From Macrolepiota albuminosa (taxonomy: Eukaryota; Basidiomycota; Agaricomycetes; Agaricales; Agaricaceae), in contig JAMWFC010000049.1 in NCBI GenBank assembly GCA_027475525.1, positions 1,861,297-1,925,296 on the forward strand: DNA of 64,000 nt, read 5' to 3'. The position numbers and the translations under genes were made by a program. The stretch's first letter is position 1. Every line of letters begins with the position of its first letter. The notes beneath the pieces were generated by a model, which was given only the letters and a program-made list of their open reading frames with translations, searched no databases and was not told where the DNA came from. This document shows positions 21,618-32,391 of this stretch, piece after piece.

Positions 21618-23752
21618 TATATGAGTGTTGTGGAGCGAAGATGTGAGACCGGGGCAGAGAAGACGTCGGGGTCAATTCCACAATTTAGGGCGTCTTCCGG
21701 GTCTAAATCGTTGGGTCGTTTTCCAAGTACTCGTAGGTGGCGTCCTCCCCTTCAAAGGTCCAGGTGGCACATCCCATGACCTGTCATTGGGGGCACTCGG
21801 AGATGAAATGGTCTTTCTCACCACAGAGTATGCAGACACCCTCCCTTCTCCGTCGTTCCTACACATCCCTCAGGACCTCAACCCAGGGTCGCCCCTTTTT
21901 CAAGAGCCGGTTGGCCCGGAGGGCTTCTTTGTCCTGCTTGTCGGCGAAGTCGGGATCTTCAGAGTCTTCCAGGGGTTCCTTGGGGTCTGGCGTGTCGCCC
22001 GGGTTGTTGGCGGCCACGGCGGCGTTGAGTTGGGCCTGGGGGCAGGCGCCGCTGCCGGGGTTAGTATTGGGCGGGCTGTGACTCACCGGGGGTTGGCCGC
22101 CAGGGAATGCGGTGAAGACACCCAAAGTTTGGTCAGTAACAAATGTAACTATAGTGTTACCGTACCAATTGCTTGCGTTGGGCGCGCTATAAGTGATGTG
22201 AGGAGTCCCGGGCACGTCCCAGAGAACGCGCCTGTGAAAATAGGGTAAAGTCGGTAACGAGGTCGGCAAGTGTCAAGCGCTAAGGTAAAGCGCCTAAGGA
22301 GGAAGCGGTAAGCAAACACGGCAATGTCAACGGTAAGAACGCAGTAAGCTTAGCGAAGTCTAAGCGTTGTAGATGCCTGCCGTAGATGCAAGGCGCGAAT
22401 AAGTCGAAGGCTAGCGATGAAGTCTGCAGCTGCTGACGAGCTCGACGTTGCCGACCGTAAATGAGCTCTTGGACGTAAGGGAGACTGAAGTAAGGGGAGC
22501 AAGAAACTCTGGTCTATTGTTCTGTTTTACAAGTTGGTAAGTACTTTTATACTACAATGAGTTCACCGTCGCCAGTAGCTAATGACGCCAAAGTGCGGTA
22601 AACTAGAAAATTTTATAGGGGTAGCTCCAACGGTTTCAGATCCCTACCGTCCATTCAAGACCCTTAGCGCCACCAGGCGGCAGATCGCGGTGCTAAATCA
22701 TCAATCCATCACCCTTCTGTCTGTCCAAAGTGCTTAGCGATGTCAGGCACCGAATCGAGGCGCTAAGCGGTGTCAGATGCCAAGGTCAAACGCCAAGCTG
22801 TCTGTCAGTTTTTGATAGATCATCAGGCTTCTCGCTAGGCGCTGTTGTCAGTGACTGATGCCATCTGTCAGTTGTCATTCCGTCTGCCGTTGGCGCTATC
22901 ACTGATCGGATCTGCTTCTTGCTGTGCGCAGCCGTCAATTATCGCCAAAATTGGATAATTAGCGCGCGCTAAGGTATCCCGAATCGGTGCTGCGTTGCCG
23001 TAGCCTGCCGTTGATGCGCTGATCCTGTATGGGGTCCTATCAGCGGGGGGACCGGGGTTTCGGATTTGGGGGTTGGGGGTTTCACCGGAGGGCCATGGGG
23101 GTCAGGAGTTCGAGCACTCGCTGCGGTCTTCCCAGTAGTGTTGGTCGATCTGCATGAAGGAGGGTTGTTTCCGGGCGAGTCGGAGAACGTCCTTGATACG
23201 TTGTGGCAGGGCGCAGCGGAGGGCATACCAGAGGGCGCTGTAATTCCAGCCTGTCTCGTAACCTTCCTTTTCAAAACGTACGATGAAGGTGGTGAAACGT
23301 TCTTCAGAGCGCATCCGGAGGTTGAAGAGGTTGTCCTTGGCCTTGGCCATGGTGTCGTAGATTCTGAACTTCCCGGAGAACTCGTCGACGAAGGCTTGCC
23401 AGCAAGCAAGTGCCGGGTTGTTGGGGTCAAACTGGATGAGGGCCGTGTAGTGGTTGAAGGCAATCCCCTGGAGGTATGAGGTGGCAAAGGCCACTTGAGA
23501 GCTGTCAACCTGAAACATGAGTGGTTTTGCCTGAAACGTATTAAGACACTGAGTGAGGAATGTACGCCATTTTTGGGGGTCCTGGCCTGTGAATGCATCG
23601 GGCTTTTGAATGTCCAGACGTTCTTCGCGGGCGAGGGCGTCGCAAGCGTCATCTGGTCCGGTAGCGTTGCGGGGGGGGCCGGCATTGTAGTAGTAGTAGT
23701 AATGGTTACCCCCCCTCCTTGTGGAGGAAAGGCACCGAGGGCAGGACCCCAC
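21618..23752 (-). pseudogene. Gypsy gag, interrupted by a repeat insertion
   Basis: The capsid-like domain is at 23752-23102 on the minus strand: KPDAFTGQDPQKWRTFLTQC, AFVDEFSGKFRIYDTMAKAK and ERFTTFIVRFEKEGYETGWN, typical of Retrotrans_gag. The coding sequence then meets unrelated DNA (about 23028 down to 22160) and resumes with DKEALRANRLLKKGRPW and a zinc knuckle CILCGEKDHFISEC (C-x2-C-x4-H-x4-C, near 21790-21830). Gag forms the virus-like particle and packages element RNA. Stops and the insertion make it non-functional. Confidence 0.85.
22160..23028 (-). repeat. LTR-like insertion within gag
   Basis: Non-coding DNA splits the gag. Its right edge (23012-23028, TGATGCGCTGATCCTGT) is identical to a 17-bp edge at 28682-28698, where a different gypsy pol is cut. 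Both inserts are rich in CGCTAAG/GCTAAGC motifs, and this one has a TATAAAA box on the minus strand. A solo LTR of the family at 26.9-28.7 kb is the simplest reading; the left edge is uncertain. Confidence 0.45.
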
Positions 23753-24003
23753 CTGCCTGGAGGGCCTCCTCCAGGTGGCTCACTTGGGGGTCCGTTGTCC
23801 CAGGGGGGTTTGTTCCTGCTGGGGGGAGGCCTGGGTCTCCATGCAGGGGGTGGCGGAGGTGGGGGGCCTGGGGGTCGTCCTCAAGGTTTGGCCGGGGGTG
23901 GCGGAGGCGGTCGGGGAGGGTTCGGTGGTGTTGGGTTGATCTGAGGGGGGCCAGGTGCCAGGTCGGGTGCTGGATTGCACTGGAGATGTTCAACCCAGGA
24001 AGG

Positions 24004-25053
24004 TCACGCTTGCATCGGAGGCCGTAGGGGGTTCTGCAGATTGAAGTGGAGTGGGGGGTCGCAGCAGAAGTTGGGTCCCAGAGGGGCCGGGGCTGATGTA
24101 GGGGGCGGTACTGGGACGGGTGCGGGCATGGGACGTGGTTCGTTGTTGCCACACGTGAGCTCATTGATGTAGCACAGCGTGTCGTCCGTGCTAGGGGTGT
24201 CCGCGCAGGGTCTGCCGGGGTTCGCTGGGGCCTGGGGTCGGGCATTGTCCGTTTGCAGGAGGGGTTCCAGGGGTCTCTGGGGCTGTCCCCAGGTCTCGAA
24301 GGTGCTAGGAACAGAGTTAGCCCTACGGCAAGTTGACAAGCCTACCGTGCGGGCTGCAGGCTGATCGAATGGCCCTCCCATTGGGTTAAGAGACCATAGT
24401 ATGGCCGAGGTGTTTTGTCGCTCTTCCCGTTGTCGTTGCTCCAGAGTGGGGACCGCGGGGGCCGGTTCCAGTGGTTCCCACCGGATGTGAATTGAGCAGC
24501 CCAGGTCTGCAGGGTTGTTGAGGGGTCGGGGGGAGAGGGACGCGTGGACTTCATTGAGCAGTTGTTGCAACTCTTTGCGGAGGATCGTGTTGCACCTATA
24601 CTTTACCATAGTCTGCTCTGGGAGTTCTCCTCGCGTGAGGCGATCCCCAAATTTGACCAAGCAGTGGGCCCATTCCTCTGGAGTGCCTGCGAAGTTGTCG
24701 TGTCCGAGTTCCGTGAGTAGCGCCCTTGCCCGTTGAGCGAAGTCCTCCGGCGAGATCCTGAGCGAGCGGAGCACTTTGTCCTGTTGCCGTTCATAGTCCT
24801 CAAGATGTTGTCGTCCCATCGGCGAGGGTGGAGTCTGAGCGGGTGGGGCGGCAGTTGGGTAGTGTCGAGGGGGATAGTCGTAGTGGAGAGGACCCCGGGG
24901 TTGGGGGGCAGGGCGCTGGTAACCGTAGTAGGGGGTGGTTGCAAAGGGGCCCTCGCTGGGGGGTACCGGGCGAGGTCCACTGGGGACTGTTGGTGTCTCC
25001 GGTAGGCCTCCGGGAATGCTCCAGTACGAGGGGACCTCCACGGGTCGCGCCAT
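24004..25053 (-). pseudogene. Gag-like N-terminal frame of the gypsy element
   Basis: A 349-codon minus-strand frame beginning about 220 bp inside the 5' LTR. It opens with a Pro/Tyr-rich segment (PSYWSIPGGLPETPTV) and contains a helical stretch around LRISPEDFAQRARALLTELG and EEWAHCLVKFGDRLTRGELP, then Pro-rich sequence. It ends in a TGA, after which Pro-rich coding continues in other frames toward the gag domain. The likely role is the amino-terminal part of a long gag; it has no domain I can name. Position between the LTR and gag is the main evidence. Confidence 0.6.
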
Positions 25054-25276
25054 GGCTAGGTTGGGCAGAAAGGCCCAGCTGGCTGAGGGCCCCAGATCGT
25101 AGAGAGATGGGTCAGGGGCCCAGTGGCAGTGGAGGTATTGGGGTTCGTATGGGAGGGGTGGGTAGGCGGGGCGAGGGGTCTGTGTGGGGTAGTGATCGGG
25201 GACTGGGTGCCGTGGGGTAGTAGGTATGAGTATACATAGCCATCAAGAACGGTGTAAGGAGGGAGTCTTGATATTA

Positions 25277-25854
25277 TGTCAGGTTCCACTGAGTTGGGGG
25301 CTTTNNNNNNNNNNNNNNNNNNNNNNNNNNNNNNNNNNNNNNNNNNNNNNNNNNNNNNNNNNNNNNNNNNNNNNNNNNNNNNNNNNNNNNNNNNNNNNNN
25401 NNNNGTACGCCAAGCGCTGGAGACGGCGTTGTACTGCGTATACGTCCAGCGCACCCAACCACAGTTGGCGTCATCAACGCAACAATTCAAGTAACCAAGT
25501 TAAAGCAGTGTAATATCAAGACTGACAAATACAACGGGGAACTACGCTATAAGTACTACGGGACCGGGTCTTGGGGTTCCGGGGTGTCTGGGATGGGTTC
25601 TGGGGGTCATTGAGTAGCAGGCAGGGACTGTATACCTGGATCGCGTGTGTGGGGCGTGGAGGGAGCTGTGATGTGTGATGCGCATGATCCAATCATTGAT
25701 CGGGGTCGGTGGCGGCTGATGGCAGTCCTTGATGCATGTGATGGCAGTGTCGGCAGTCGTGATGGCGGGGCGTGTCCTGTGGGGTCGGAGGGAGGGTCCC
25801 GGATGGTGTTCCGGGGGTGTCCCTGGGTGGGTCCGGAGGGGAGGGGTCGTGACA
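25277..25854 (-). repeat. 5' LTR of the gypsy element (contains assembly gap)
   Basis: The LTR starts TGTCAGGTTC at 25277 and ends GTGACA at 25854, followed by target duplication GGAAG. It differs from the 3' LTR at several bases, so the insertion is not recent. Confidence 0.88.
25305..25404. other. Assembly gap (100 N)
   Basis: Exactly 100 undetermined bases, the customary placeholder for a gap of unknown size. The flanking sequences do not join smoothly compared with the other two LTR copies, so repeat collapse is likely. Confidence 0.98.
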
Positions 25855-26520
25855 GGAAGAACTCTGTCCAAAACTCCTTCTCAAACTGATCCCAACTTCC
25901 AAAACTCTCCACTCCTCCAGGGTGTCAAAAGACTCGTAGCGCGTATGTTGAAGCTTGCCCAGACTTCATGTAAGAAAGAACCCAAGCGATCTTGAGAGCA
26001 TCAGAGGGAAAAGCCTCACCACTGAGCTGAATATAGGTGATGCAGGACTGCAGGAAACGCTCGCCTATCGCTCGGTCACCATTGAATGCGTCTGGGAGTG
26101 CTGGGCGAGGAATATTGGCATGAACTGGGGGGGAGGCCCCAAAGCGAGGGACTGGGGGTGTGCCAGCCCTAACTGGAGGTGCCTGGAGAGGGGTAGGAGT
26201 GAGAGGGAGGCGCTCTAAGAGGGCCTGAAGGGAATGGGAGATGGTGTCTGTGGCCTGATGTAATCCAGCAAGTTCGGTGGTGTGGAGGGTGAGGGAAGCT
26301 TGAGTAGTCTGCACCTGAGTCTCCAGAGCAAGCAAGCGACCCCAGGCATCATCCTGAGGGGCAGAAGTGTCCCAGGGGAGTGTCTGAGGGGGCTGGTTGG
26401 GTCATAGAAGCAACAGAGGGGCAGGGAGTAATCCAGTGGGGGAGGGACCTAAAGAGGCAAGAAAGGGCTCAAGCAGGCTGAAGGGGGCTCCCAGACCGAA
26501 ATGTAGAGACTTGTTCTGCT
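25855..26520 (-). pseudogene. Gypsy gag, upstream half (split by a nested element)
   Basis: Minus strand: a coiled-coil-like start ALETQVQTTQASLTLHTTEL, then RPALPDAFNGDRAIGERFLQ, TYIQLSGEAFPSDALKIAWV and SFGSWDQFEKEFWTEFF, the first half of a gag capsid domain. It stops at the target duplication of the element at 14587-25854; the second half is at 14586 and below. Frame changes near 25915 show decay. Confidence 0.85.
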
Positions 26521-26937
26521 GTAAGGGCGACCTCTAGAGGCTGTGGCTCAGTCACACAGCTGGCAGAGGGAGATCCAAAGTGTATTAGAATATATACTGA
26601 CAATATCAAGGTAGCTACTCACCTGGCAGAGGGAGATCCAAAGAGAACAAGTCTAGGGATTTCCTATGCCAGGTTGGATGCTTCTGGGGCCTCTGAAGCA
26701 TGGGAAACAACTGTATAGTACAGCAAAACCTTAAAAACTCGAAAATTGCCTACACAAACACTTGTACAAATAAGGGGCAAACTCTGGCAAACTCTGGCTT
26801 ATATAAGCGGTCTGGAAGCGGTGCTGAGTGGGCCCACACTTGTCTGAATGGTGGCTAAAGAACCAGAGCATCTCAAGGGCTGAGAGTAGTACTAACAGAT
26901 AGTGCTGAAAGAATAGAAACAGTAAAATAAAATAATG
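26521..26937. other. Retroelement-derived non-coding DNA
   Basis: Contains a 19-bp sequence GGCAGAGGGAGATCCAAAG twice about 66 bp apart (near 26563 and 26628). No coding region seen. Confidence 0.4.
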
Positions 26938-27612
26938 TCAGAAGAAATAAAAGAATGAATGGAAGGAGAGTGAAGAGATAAGGAGTGAGAAAAGGAAGAA
27001 ATGAGGAGTCCCCTGACATGTGGCCTTCCATTCTTCATAAGTTGCCAATGGTTGGGGTCCGCCAGAGTTGTTGCCAGTAGCTGGAATTGGAGCGCTAAAT
27101 TCCCTGAGTCCAGTCCAGATTTCTGCCATGTCGTAAGATACATAGCAAGCTGTGTATTCCTTTATTTGGGTGTGGTCGGTAATGCTGCAGTCACAGAAGA
27201 GGTATTCAAGTTCCTTGAAGTATTGTGTGAGTTCCCAGGGCTTAGTCTCATCCCATTTGGGTGCTGAGAAGTGGTTGCAAGGCAGCATGCACTGAGTGAC
27301 AGTGGCCTCCATGGTGCGAGTCAGTAATGGAGATGTCAGTAAAGGAGAAGTTGGTAACTGAGTTGGAGAGACTGGGGGTGAAGAAGTGGGTGTTCTGAAG
27401 AGCTGTGACAAGGGTGTTAAAGGACTAGGCGGTGATTCTTGAGCTAAGTCAGCAAGAGAGGTCTGTGTACCAGGTGTGCTAGCATCAAAGTCAAGTTGGC
27501 GGGGGAAAAGATCAGGGATGTTGTTGATAGTGAGCTTAGAAGAGTAGTCGGCAAGTTCTTGTGCTAAGGTGCAACATGGTAAAGCTCCAGGTAACTGAGG
27601 CATAGAAGGCAA
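26938..27612 (-). pseudogene. Gag fragment of a second gypsy family
   Basis: Minus-strand frame with FSAPKWDETKPWELTQYFKE, LEYLFCDCSITDHTQIKEYT and YDMAEIWTGLREFSAPIP, then ATYEEWKA. This matches the N-terminal gag of fungal gypsy elements in which a short capsid-like domain follows a Ser/Pro/Thr-rich leader (here DFDASTPGTQTSLADLA). After YEEWKA the expected continuation is lost and the frame enters unrelated hydrophobic residues, so the gag is truncated near 27010. It sits just downstream of a leader or LTR-like region on the same strand. Confidence 0.7.
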
Positions 27613-27759
27613 AAGGTGGAATAGAAGAGTGGCACCTGCTGACTGAACTAGAAGGCGGCACTGGTGCTGGGAACATGTTTCTGGCAGAATTCTGCCCTAA
27701 AGTCTCTTGCGGTGGCCTCCAATTTGATGATGCCCAAAAGTCGCTAAGTACTGTCAAGG

Positions 27760-28698
27760 GTAAACTGTACCTAGCAACTGTGAATGCGTTGGGCAGTCAC
27801 TAGTGTTGAGAGAGTCCAGGCAGGGTCCCAGAAACCTAGTTTGTTAAGGAAAATGAAGTAATTGAAATAGAGGTGCTTAGTGATCTAAGCCATATAGCCT
27901 GCAAGGTGCTAGGGTGCCAAAGTCGGTAAGGGACTTGGCAATGTAACAAAGTCAATGTGCACCTGTATGGCACCGTACAGTCGGCAAGACTGGTGTAGAG
28001 TCAGTAAGCATGAAGTCGGTAAGACAAGTAGTCACTTGGCAACTCAGAGAGACTTAGAGTGCGCAAACTTGTGATCTGAACTGTGGAGAGTAGGATTTGA
28101 TAATGGCTAAGACAAAATATGTACAGTATTTATAGGCGTTAAGTTGCCATGTTAATTAAACTATAAGTTGCTAAGTAATAAAATGGGGAAGAAACTATGA
28201 CAAGGAGAATAGAGCGTGAAAAGGCTAAACCACAGCATCTATCAAGTCAGCAAGTGCTAAGTCAACAAGTGAACACTGAAAGCAGTCAAATACGTGGTGA
28301 CTATCTTGGGGTCTGAAACCATCAAGGGGGGCTGGCGTTGCCAGAGTCGCTAAGCGTTGGTAAGGGGTAAGTGTCGCTAAGTGCTAGGCACTGGATCTGA
28401 GGAATTTGATGGGGGTTTTGATGGCTATTGCTAAAGTGCTAAGCGTCACTAAGGCATTAAGCGTTGCTAAGCCTATTATTTGATGGCAAATCAGGTATCT
28501 GCTTGATCAGCAATCTGGATCCATGCCTGAGGTCAGGTGGTGTTGTCCCATGCGCTAAAGTTCAAGTGACCAATCCTGTGCACTAGAAGTCCCATGATGG
28601 TGTCCTGTGCCATCCACGTCACGTCTTGTTGCCTTGGTGAATAGCCAAACTGCTACCAACAAAAGTTGCTAATTATAGTTCTGATGCGCTGATCCTGT
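27760..28698 (-). repeat. Probable LTR/leader of the second gypsy family
   Basis: A non-coding stretch with many GCTAAG(C/T)G motifs (densest 28340-28480) upstream of the gag at 26938-27612. It ends at 28698 with the 17-bp edge TGATGCGCTGATCCTGT, which abuts the coding sequence of another gypsy pol. The same edge occurs at 23012-23028. Confidence 0.45.
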
Positions 28699-29180
28699 TT
28701 TGGAGTCAAGGATGTCATCCACCTTGTAGTGATACTTGTCTTCAACTTGAAAAGGTGGGGGTCAGTTGGGGTGTCATTCAGAGAATGGGTCAGGGGCATG
28801 CTTCTCAGGAGTCAGACATGGAATACAGGGTGGAGGCCTTTCATGCCTAGAGGGAGGTTGAGATCTTCTGGGGGATCTTGAAAGGTCCAAACCATTTGTG
28901 GTCCAACTTCAGGGAGGGTTGTCAAGTGCATAGATTATGCCGGTCGAGCCAAACCATGGTGCCGGGGGTCCAGTTGGGGGTGTTTTCTCGCTTGGAGTTG
29001 GCGTGCTTTGCATAGGCTTTGTTGGTGAGGTTGATTTCTTCCCAGAGAAGCTGGTGAAGTGACCGGAGGTCTTCAGCAACTTGGTGGGCTGCATGGGAGG
29101 GGATGTTCCGCAGGGAAAGGCTGGATTTAAGCATTGAATGGATGTGCATACTTGGAGCTATAACCAAACACAGTGAGGTT
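28699..29180 (-). pseudogene. Gypsy integrase C-terminus/chromodomain fragment
   Basis: Minus strand: SLSLRNIPSHAAHQVAEDLR, WEEINLTNKAYAKHANSKRE and NWTPGTMVWLDRHN, matching the same region of the pol at 17401-18667 (family sequence NIPSHAAHEVAQDLQSLHEF). It continues toward KVDDILDSK, the start of a chromodomain, and is cut there by the insertion edge at 28698. A separate, older copy of a related element. Confidence 0.75.
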
Positions 29181-29391
29181 ATGGTGGAGATTGAGTTTGG
29201 GAGTTTGAAGGCAAAGCCCCCAACGACTATGCAAGGCCCGTGCCTTCAGCATTCTACGAGAAGGTGGCTCATGTCCTCCGAATGAGAGAGAAGCGCAAGC
29301 TCTACTCTACTCAGGTTTCATATTTTCCTGAGCACCCATTACATTTGAATGGATATGAACCTACGCTCTCTTAAGGTATTCCTGAAAACAC

Positions 29392-30990
29392 TTATCCTTC
29401 AGAATCCATCTCCCATTCACTGCTTTCCTTTTCCTTTCCGGACTGGGAATCTCTACTCGAACTCCAATCATTGCTACTCACATAAACCTCGGTAATGGCC
29501 TTCCTGAGCGCAGCTAGGATTTCTTTGTCGATCATCGTCGGTGCCTCCAAGGTCATAGACTCCAAGTGCAAACCTATGCTCTTGCGAAACCTAAAGCAAT
29601 TCATCATTTGCATCGCGACTGTCTCCTTTTCAATACTTCCAGGCTTGTGCAATATCCACCCAAACGTTACAAGATTCTTCAGTGCTTGAAAAGACGGAAT
29701 AACACCAGTAACACCAGGCTGAGCGACTCCCGCTCCGTGAGAAAGTACTTTGAGTAGGGGACATTCATTCGATCTGACAAAAAGTTCCTCAAGTAGTGGA
29801 AGATGACCAAACATCATCCATGCGTTTTTACTGAGCCTAAAGTCCTCGACCTCCAGATGTATCAACTGCTCTACCCGGAGTGACTGCCAAAATGCATTCC
29901 CAAGCGCGATCAGGAATTCGCCATGTTCCCTTAGGTCGATTTCAATCGTAGTTGTTGGTTCCTCGCTCAAATTTGACTTGAAACAACAGATCATCTTTTC
30001 CCGAAGCATGAGTTTGATAAGCGAGCCCTCGATCTGGTTCTGGAATCTCGACGCTAGTCTCTTCATTAAAGCCATAGAAGTTAGTTTCAGAATCGTGTAA
30101 TGTCGCCAATGGCGGAAGAACCGTGTGCTCAAGCTCGATGCGTGAAGCTTTTGATGAGAAGAGGACATTGTCAAAGAAGAGAGTGGAATCCGGCAGGTCG
30201 CATGACAGTTCGATGAACCAAAGGTGTTCCAAGGAAACAGGTACCACATTCCGGATAGACGAAATACCACCTTGACTGGCTGAATCTTTAATTTCAGTGA
30301 CATGGAGTACTTCGATGAAGGGGTTTGCGAAAGAATGCCTAGAAGCTGTGTCATTGAGGGTCTGAGGCACACTGGAATGCGAGAAAGGGAAAGTTCCTTG
30401 AGATGGCGAAAGCGTGATAGCATATTTTTCTCGGAGGGCTCAACCTGTAGTTCGAGATGTTTCATAGATGATGCCGCTTGTCCTGCCATTTTAAGTAGAC
30501 TTGCAAACCCTTTCCCCAACTTTCTCGGTTTATGGAAGTTGTTATAATCATGCTTCGCGAATTTCGATTGAAGGACAAGCCTTCTGACGCGTGAAATATG
30601 GGACTTAAATACCTCGGTCAGCACGAAATAGGATGCGTCAACCTGGGAGGAACTTGGTGCCTCAAACGTTCCGTTATAATCGATGATCAAGGAAGTCCCC
30701 TTGGAACGCTTAATCATCTCCATTGCCCACCTAGGATTGTGCATCGGCAAATCTGACCATAGCGCTGGAGTTGACAAAGCCACGCTCCGCCAATGAGAGC
30801 AGACATGAGATACAGCCCTGACCCAACGCATTGGGTACCTGTCAGAATACTGCTCTGCGTCACGGTACCAGGAGTCTTTATGCGCAATGTGAACCAGTTT
30901 GTAGAAAATGGTGGCGAGTGTCTGTGAAGAAATCCGGCAGGCAACATTGTGCATGTTGTAGTTGTCTCTTTTTACCTCGCGTGCCGTCAT
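29392..30990 (-). CDS. F-box protein (agaric LRR-type), with frame anomaly
   Basis: A 532-codon intronless minus-strand frame. The N-terminus has the F-box pattern ISSQTLATIFYKLVHIA and WVRAVSHVCSHWRSVALSTP ALWSDLP, common in large agaric F-box families. F-box proteins link substrates to SCF ubiquitin ligases through Skp1. The rest shows Leu-rich, LRR-like spacing (SMKHLELQVE, LKELSLSRIP, LPLLEELFVRSNE). Between about 30380 and 30060 the better protein is in another frame (FANPFIEVLHVTEIKDSAS and VSLEHLWFIELSCDLPDS), and the original frame resumes as LSEEPTTTIEIDLREHGEF. Two compensating indels, real or from assembly, would explain this. Confidence 0.8.
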   Translation of the reverse strand: MTAREVKRDNYNMHNVACRISSQTLATIFYKLVHIAHKDSWYRDAEQYSDRYPMRWVRAVSHVCSHWRSVALSTPALWSDLPMHNPRWAMEMIKRSKGTSLIIDYNGTFEAPSSSQVDASYFVLTEVFKSHISRVRRLVLQSKFAKHDYNNFHKPRKLGKGFASLLKMAGQAASSMKHLELQVEPSEKNMLSRFRHLKELSLSRIPVCLRPSMTQLLGILSQTPSSKYSMSLKLKIQPVKVVFRLSGMWYLFPWNTFGSSNCHATCRIPLSSLTMSSSHQKLHASSLSTRFFRHWRHYTILKLTSMALMKRLASRFQNQIEGSLIKLMLREKMICCFKSNLSEEPTTTIEIDLREHGEFLIALGNAFWQSLRVEQLIHLEVEDFRLSKNAWMMFGHLPLLEELFVRSNECPLLKVLSHGAGVAQPGVTGVIPSFQALKNLVTFGWILHKPGSIEKETVAMQMMNCFRFRKSIGLHLESMTLEAPTMIDKEILAALRKAITEVYVSSNDWSSSRDSQSGKEKESSEWEMDSEG

Positions 30991-32196
30991 TTTTTATGAA
31001 TCTATTGAAAGATCATGGCATGATTTTGTTCGCTGACATTGGTAACACGTACTTTACAATTTCAATACACAAAAAGTCGATATAGTCAGCAAAAAAGAGA
31101 TTGATTTTTGGCCACGTTGAATTTAAAAGGCGTAAGGGTGACCAATTGCATCAAATGTTTGGATCTCTCTGGCGGTCTTTTCTCAACCAGCGCCAAACAC
31201 ATGTGGTACGCATCAAAAAGGTCGCAAAGAATCCCTATCCAATGGTCGAGACAAACAAACAAGTGGAGCACAGGGAAAAAATAAATAACTCGCGCGAATG
31301 CACTTGAGAGAGACAACTACATCACTTCGTCCCTGAAACTCTAAGAACACCTTTAATGCTAGATCTTGGTTGATGCCCGCGACACGCGAAGTAGCGATAA
31401 AAACTTGAACTGGCTTAAATATCGCAGAACAACAAAGACTATAAATGTGTACCATATCCCAAGGAATTGGAGATGTTTATACACCTTGAGCCATCCAAGA
31501 GCGGACACAAGAACGAGACTTAGGGAATGAAGAGACAGGTTTAAGTGTATAGTCGGTAGGAGATATAGATAGCATTGATTGTATTGTTGATGATCTTCAT
31601 AACAAGCTGACCCTGGTTGAACCTGGTTGGATATATACAGAGTCACTTTCTCGGTAAAATGGTGAAAAAACTGTGTGCTCTCAGAGAGAACCATGGCCGC
31701 ATGGAGCTTATTTATGCGCAATCAGTGTTCAAGGATGATGAATGAGCGATTTACATTGGGTTTACATTGGAGATAGTGACACAGGGAGCCGCTCAGCTGC
31801 AGACATAGACATATCATCGGGAAGCAAAAGCGTACAAGAAAAGCGTTGCATAGATTTTCGCACAGTATATATTTTACTGGATGACCATAAATCTCGATAC
31901 TGTACAAAGTTGAGCCATTTGAATATTTAATCGAATGAACGCACTGTTTCAAGGCACGATTCAACACAAGGTACATTAAGTATTTCAGTCAGAGATTGAG
32001 GTATGGTGGCTCAGCGCTCGGCGCTCGGCTTTTAAGTACTATGAAAGAAGCACTTCAGGAAATTCTTGCAGCACTGTAAGTGAAACTACGTCACCATTAC
32101 TACAGGTTGAAGAGTTCAAAGGGTCAGGTACCTTGAGACAAGTGGAAATCAGCCGCGGCGGCGTGGTATTGGGAACATCAGTTGCAAGGCAGAGGC
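30991..32196. other. No gene seen
   Basis: Intergenic DNA upstream of the F-box gene and downstream of the LINE 3' end. Open frames up to about 120 codons lack any recognisable domain. The F-box promoter should lie just above 30990. Confidence 0.4.
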
Positions 32197-32224
32197 TTTT
32201 TTTTTTTTTTTTTTTTTTTTTTTT
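32197..32224 (-). repeat. Poly-A tail of the LINE
   Basis: Twenty-eight uninterrupted T on the plus strand, directly downstream of the LINE 3' untranslated region on the minus strand. Confidence 0.85.
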
Positions 32225-32391
32225 GGCGGAGCGTTATCTTTCAAATAGCATTCAACAACTAACAACTGTGCCCCTTCGGGGTTAGCCTATCCTGCCCGCT
32301 GTTGTGTAGACGTATTGCCTACTGTTAAGGTGTCCACCCTGAGGAAATGCTTTATGCACACTCCTGGTTTGGAGTAGTGTGGGATTTCGTG

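Larger units (their letters stand above)
14587..25854 (-). mobile_element. Ty3/gypsy LTR retrotransposon with antisense cargo gene
   Basis: An 11.3 kb element read on the minus strand, bounded by LTRs that both start TGTCAGGTTC and end GTCGTGACA on the plus strand, flanked by a perfect 5-bp target duplication GGAAG (14582-14586 and 25855-25859). Order from the 5' LTR: an N-terminal gag-like frame, gag with zinc knuckle (interrupted), two protease domains, RT, RNase H, integrase with chromodomain, then an antisense spliced gene, a polypurine tract and the 3' LTR. Order PR-RT-RH-IN defines Ty3/gypsy. Several nonsense codons, an internal insertion and a lost integrase Asp make this copy non-functional. 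A related solo LTR sits at 48542-49313. Confidence 0.92.

Noticed and set aside
23690..23705. GTA triplet run as a repeat element
   Set aside because: A short microsatellite within gag coding sequence (a Tyr run on the minus strand).
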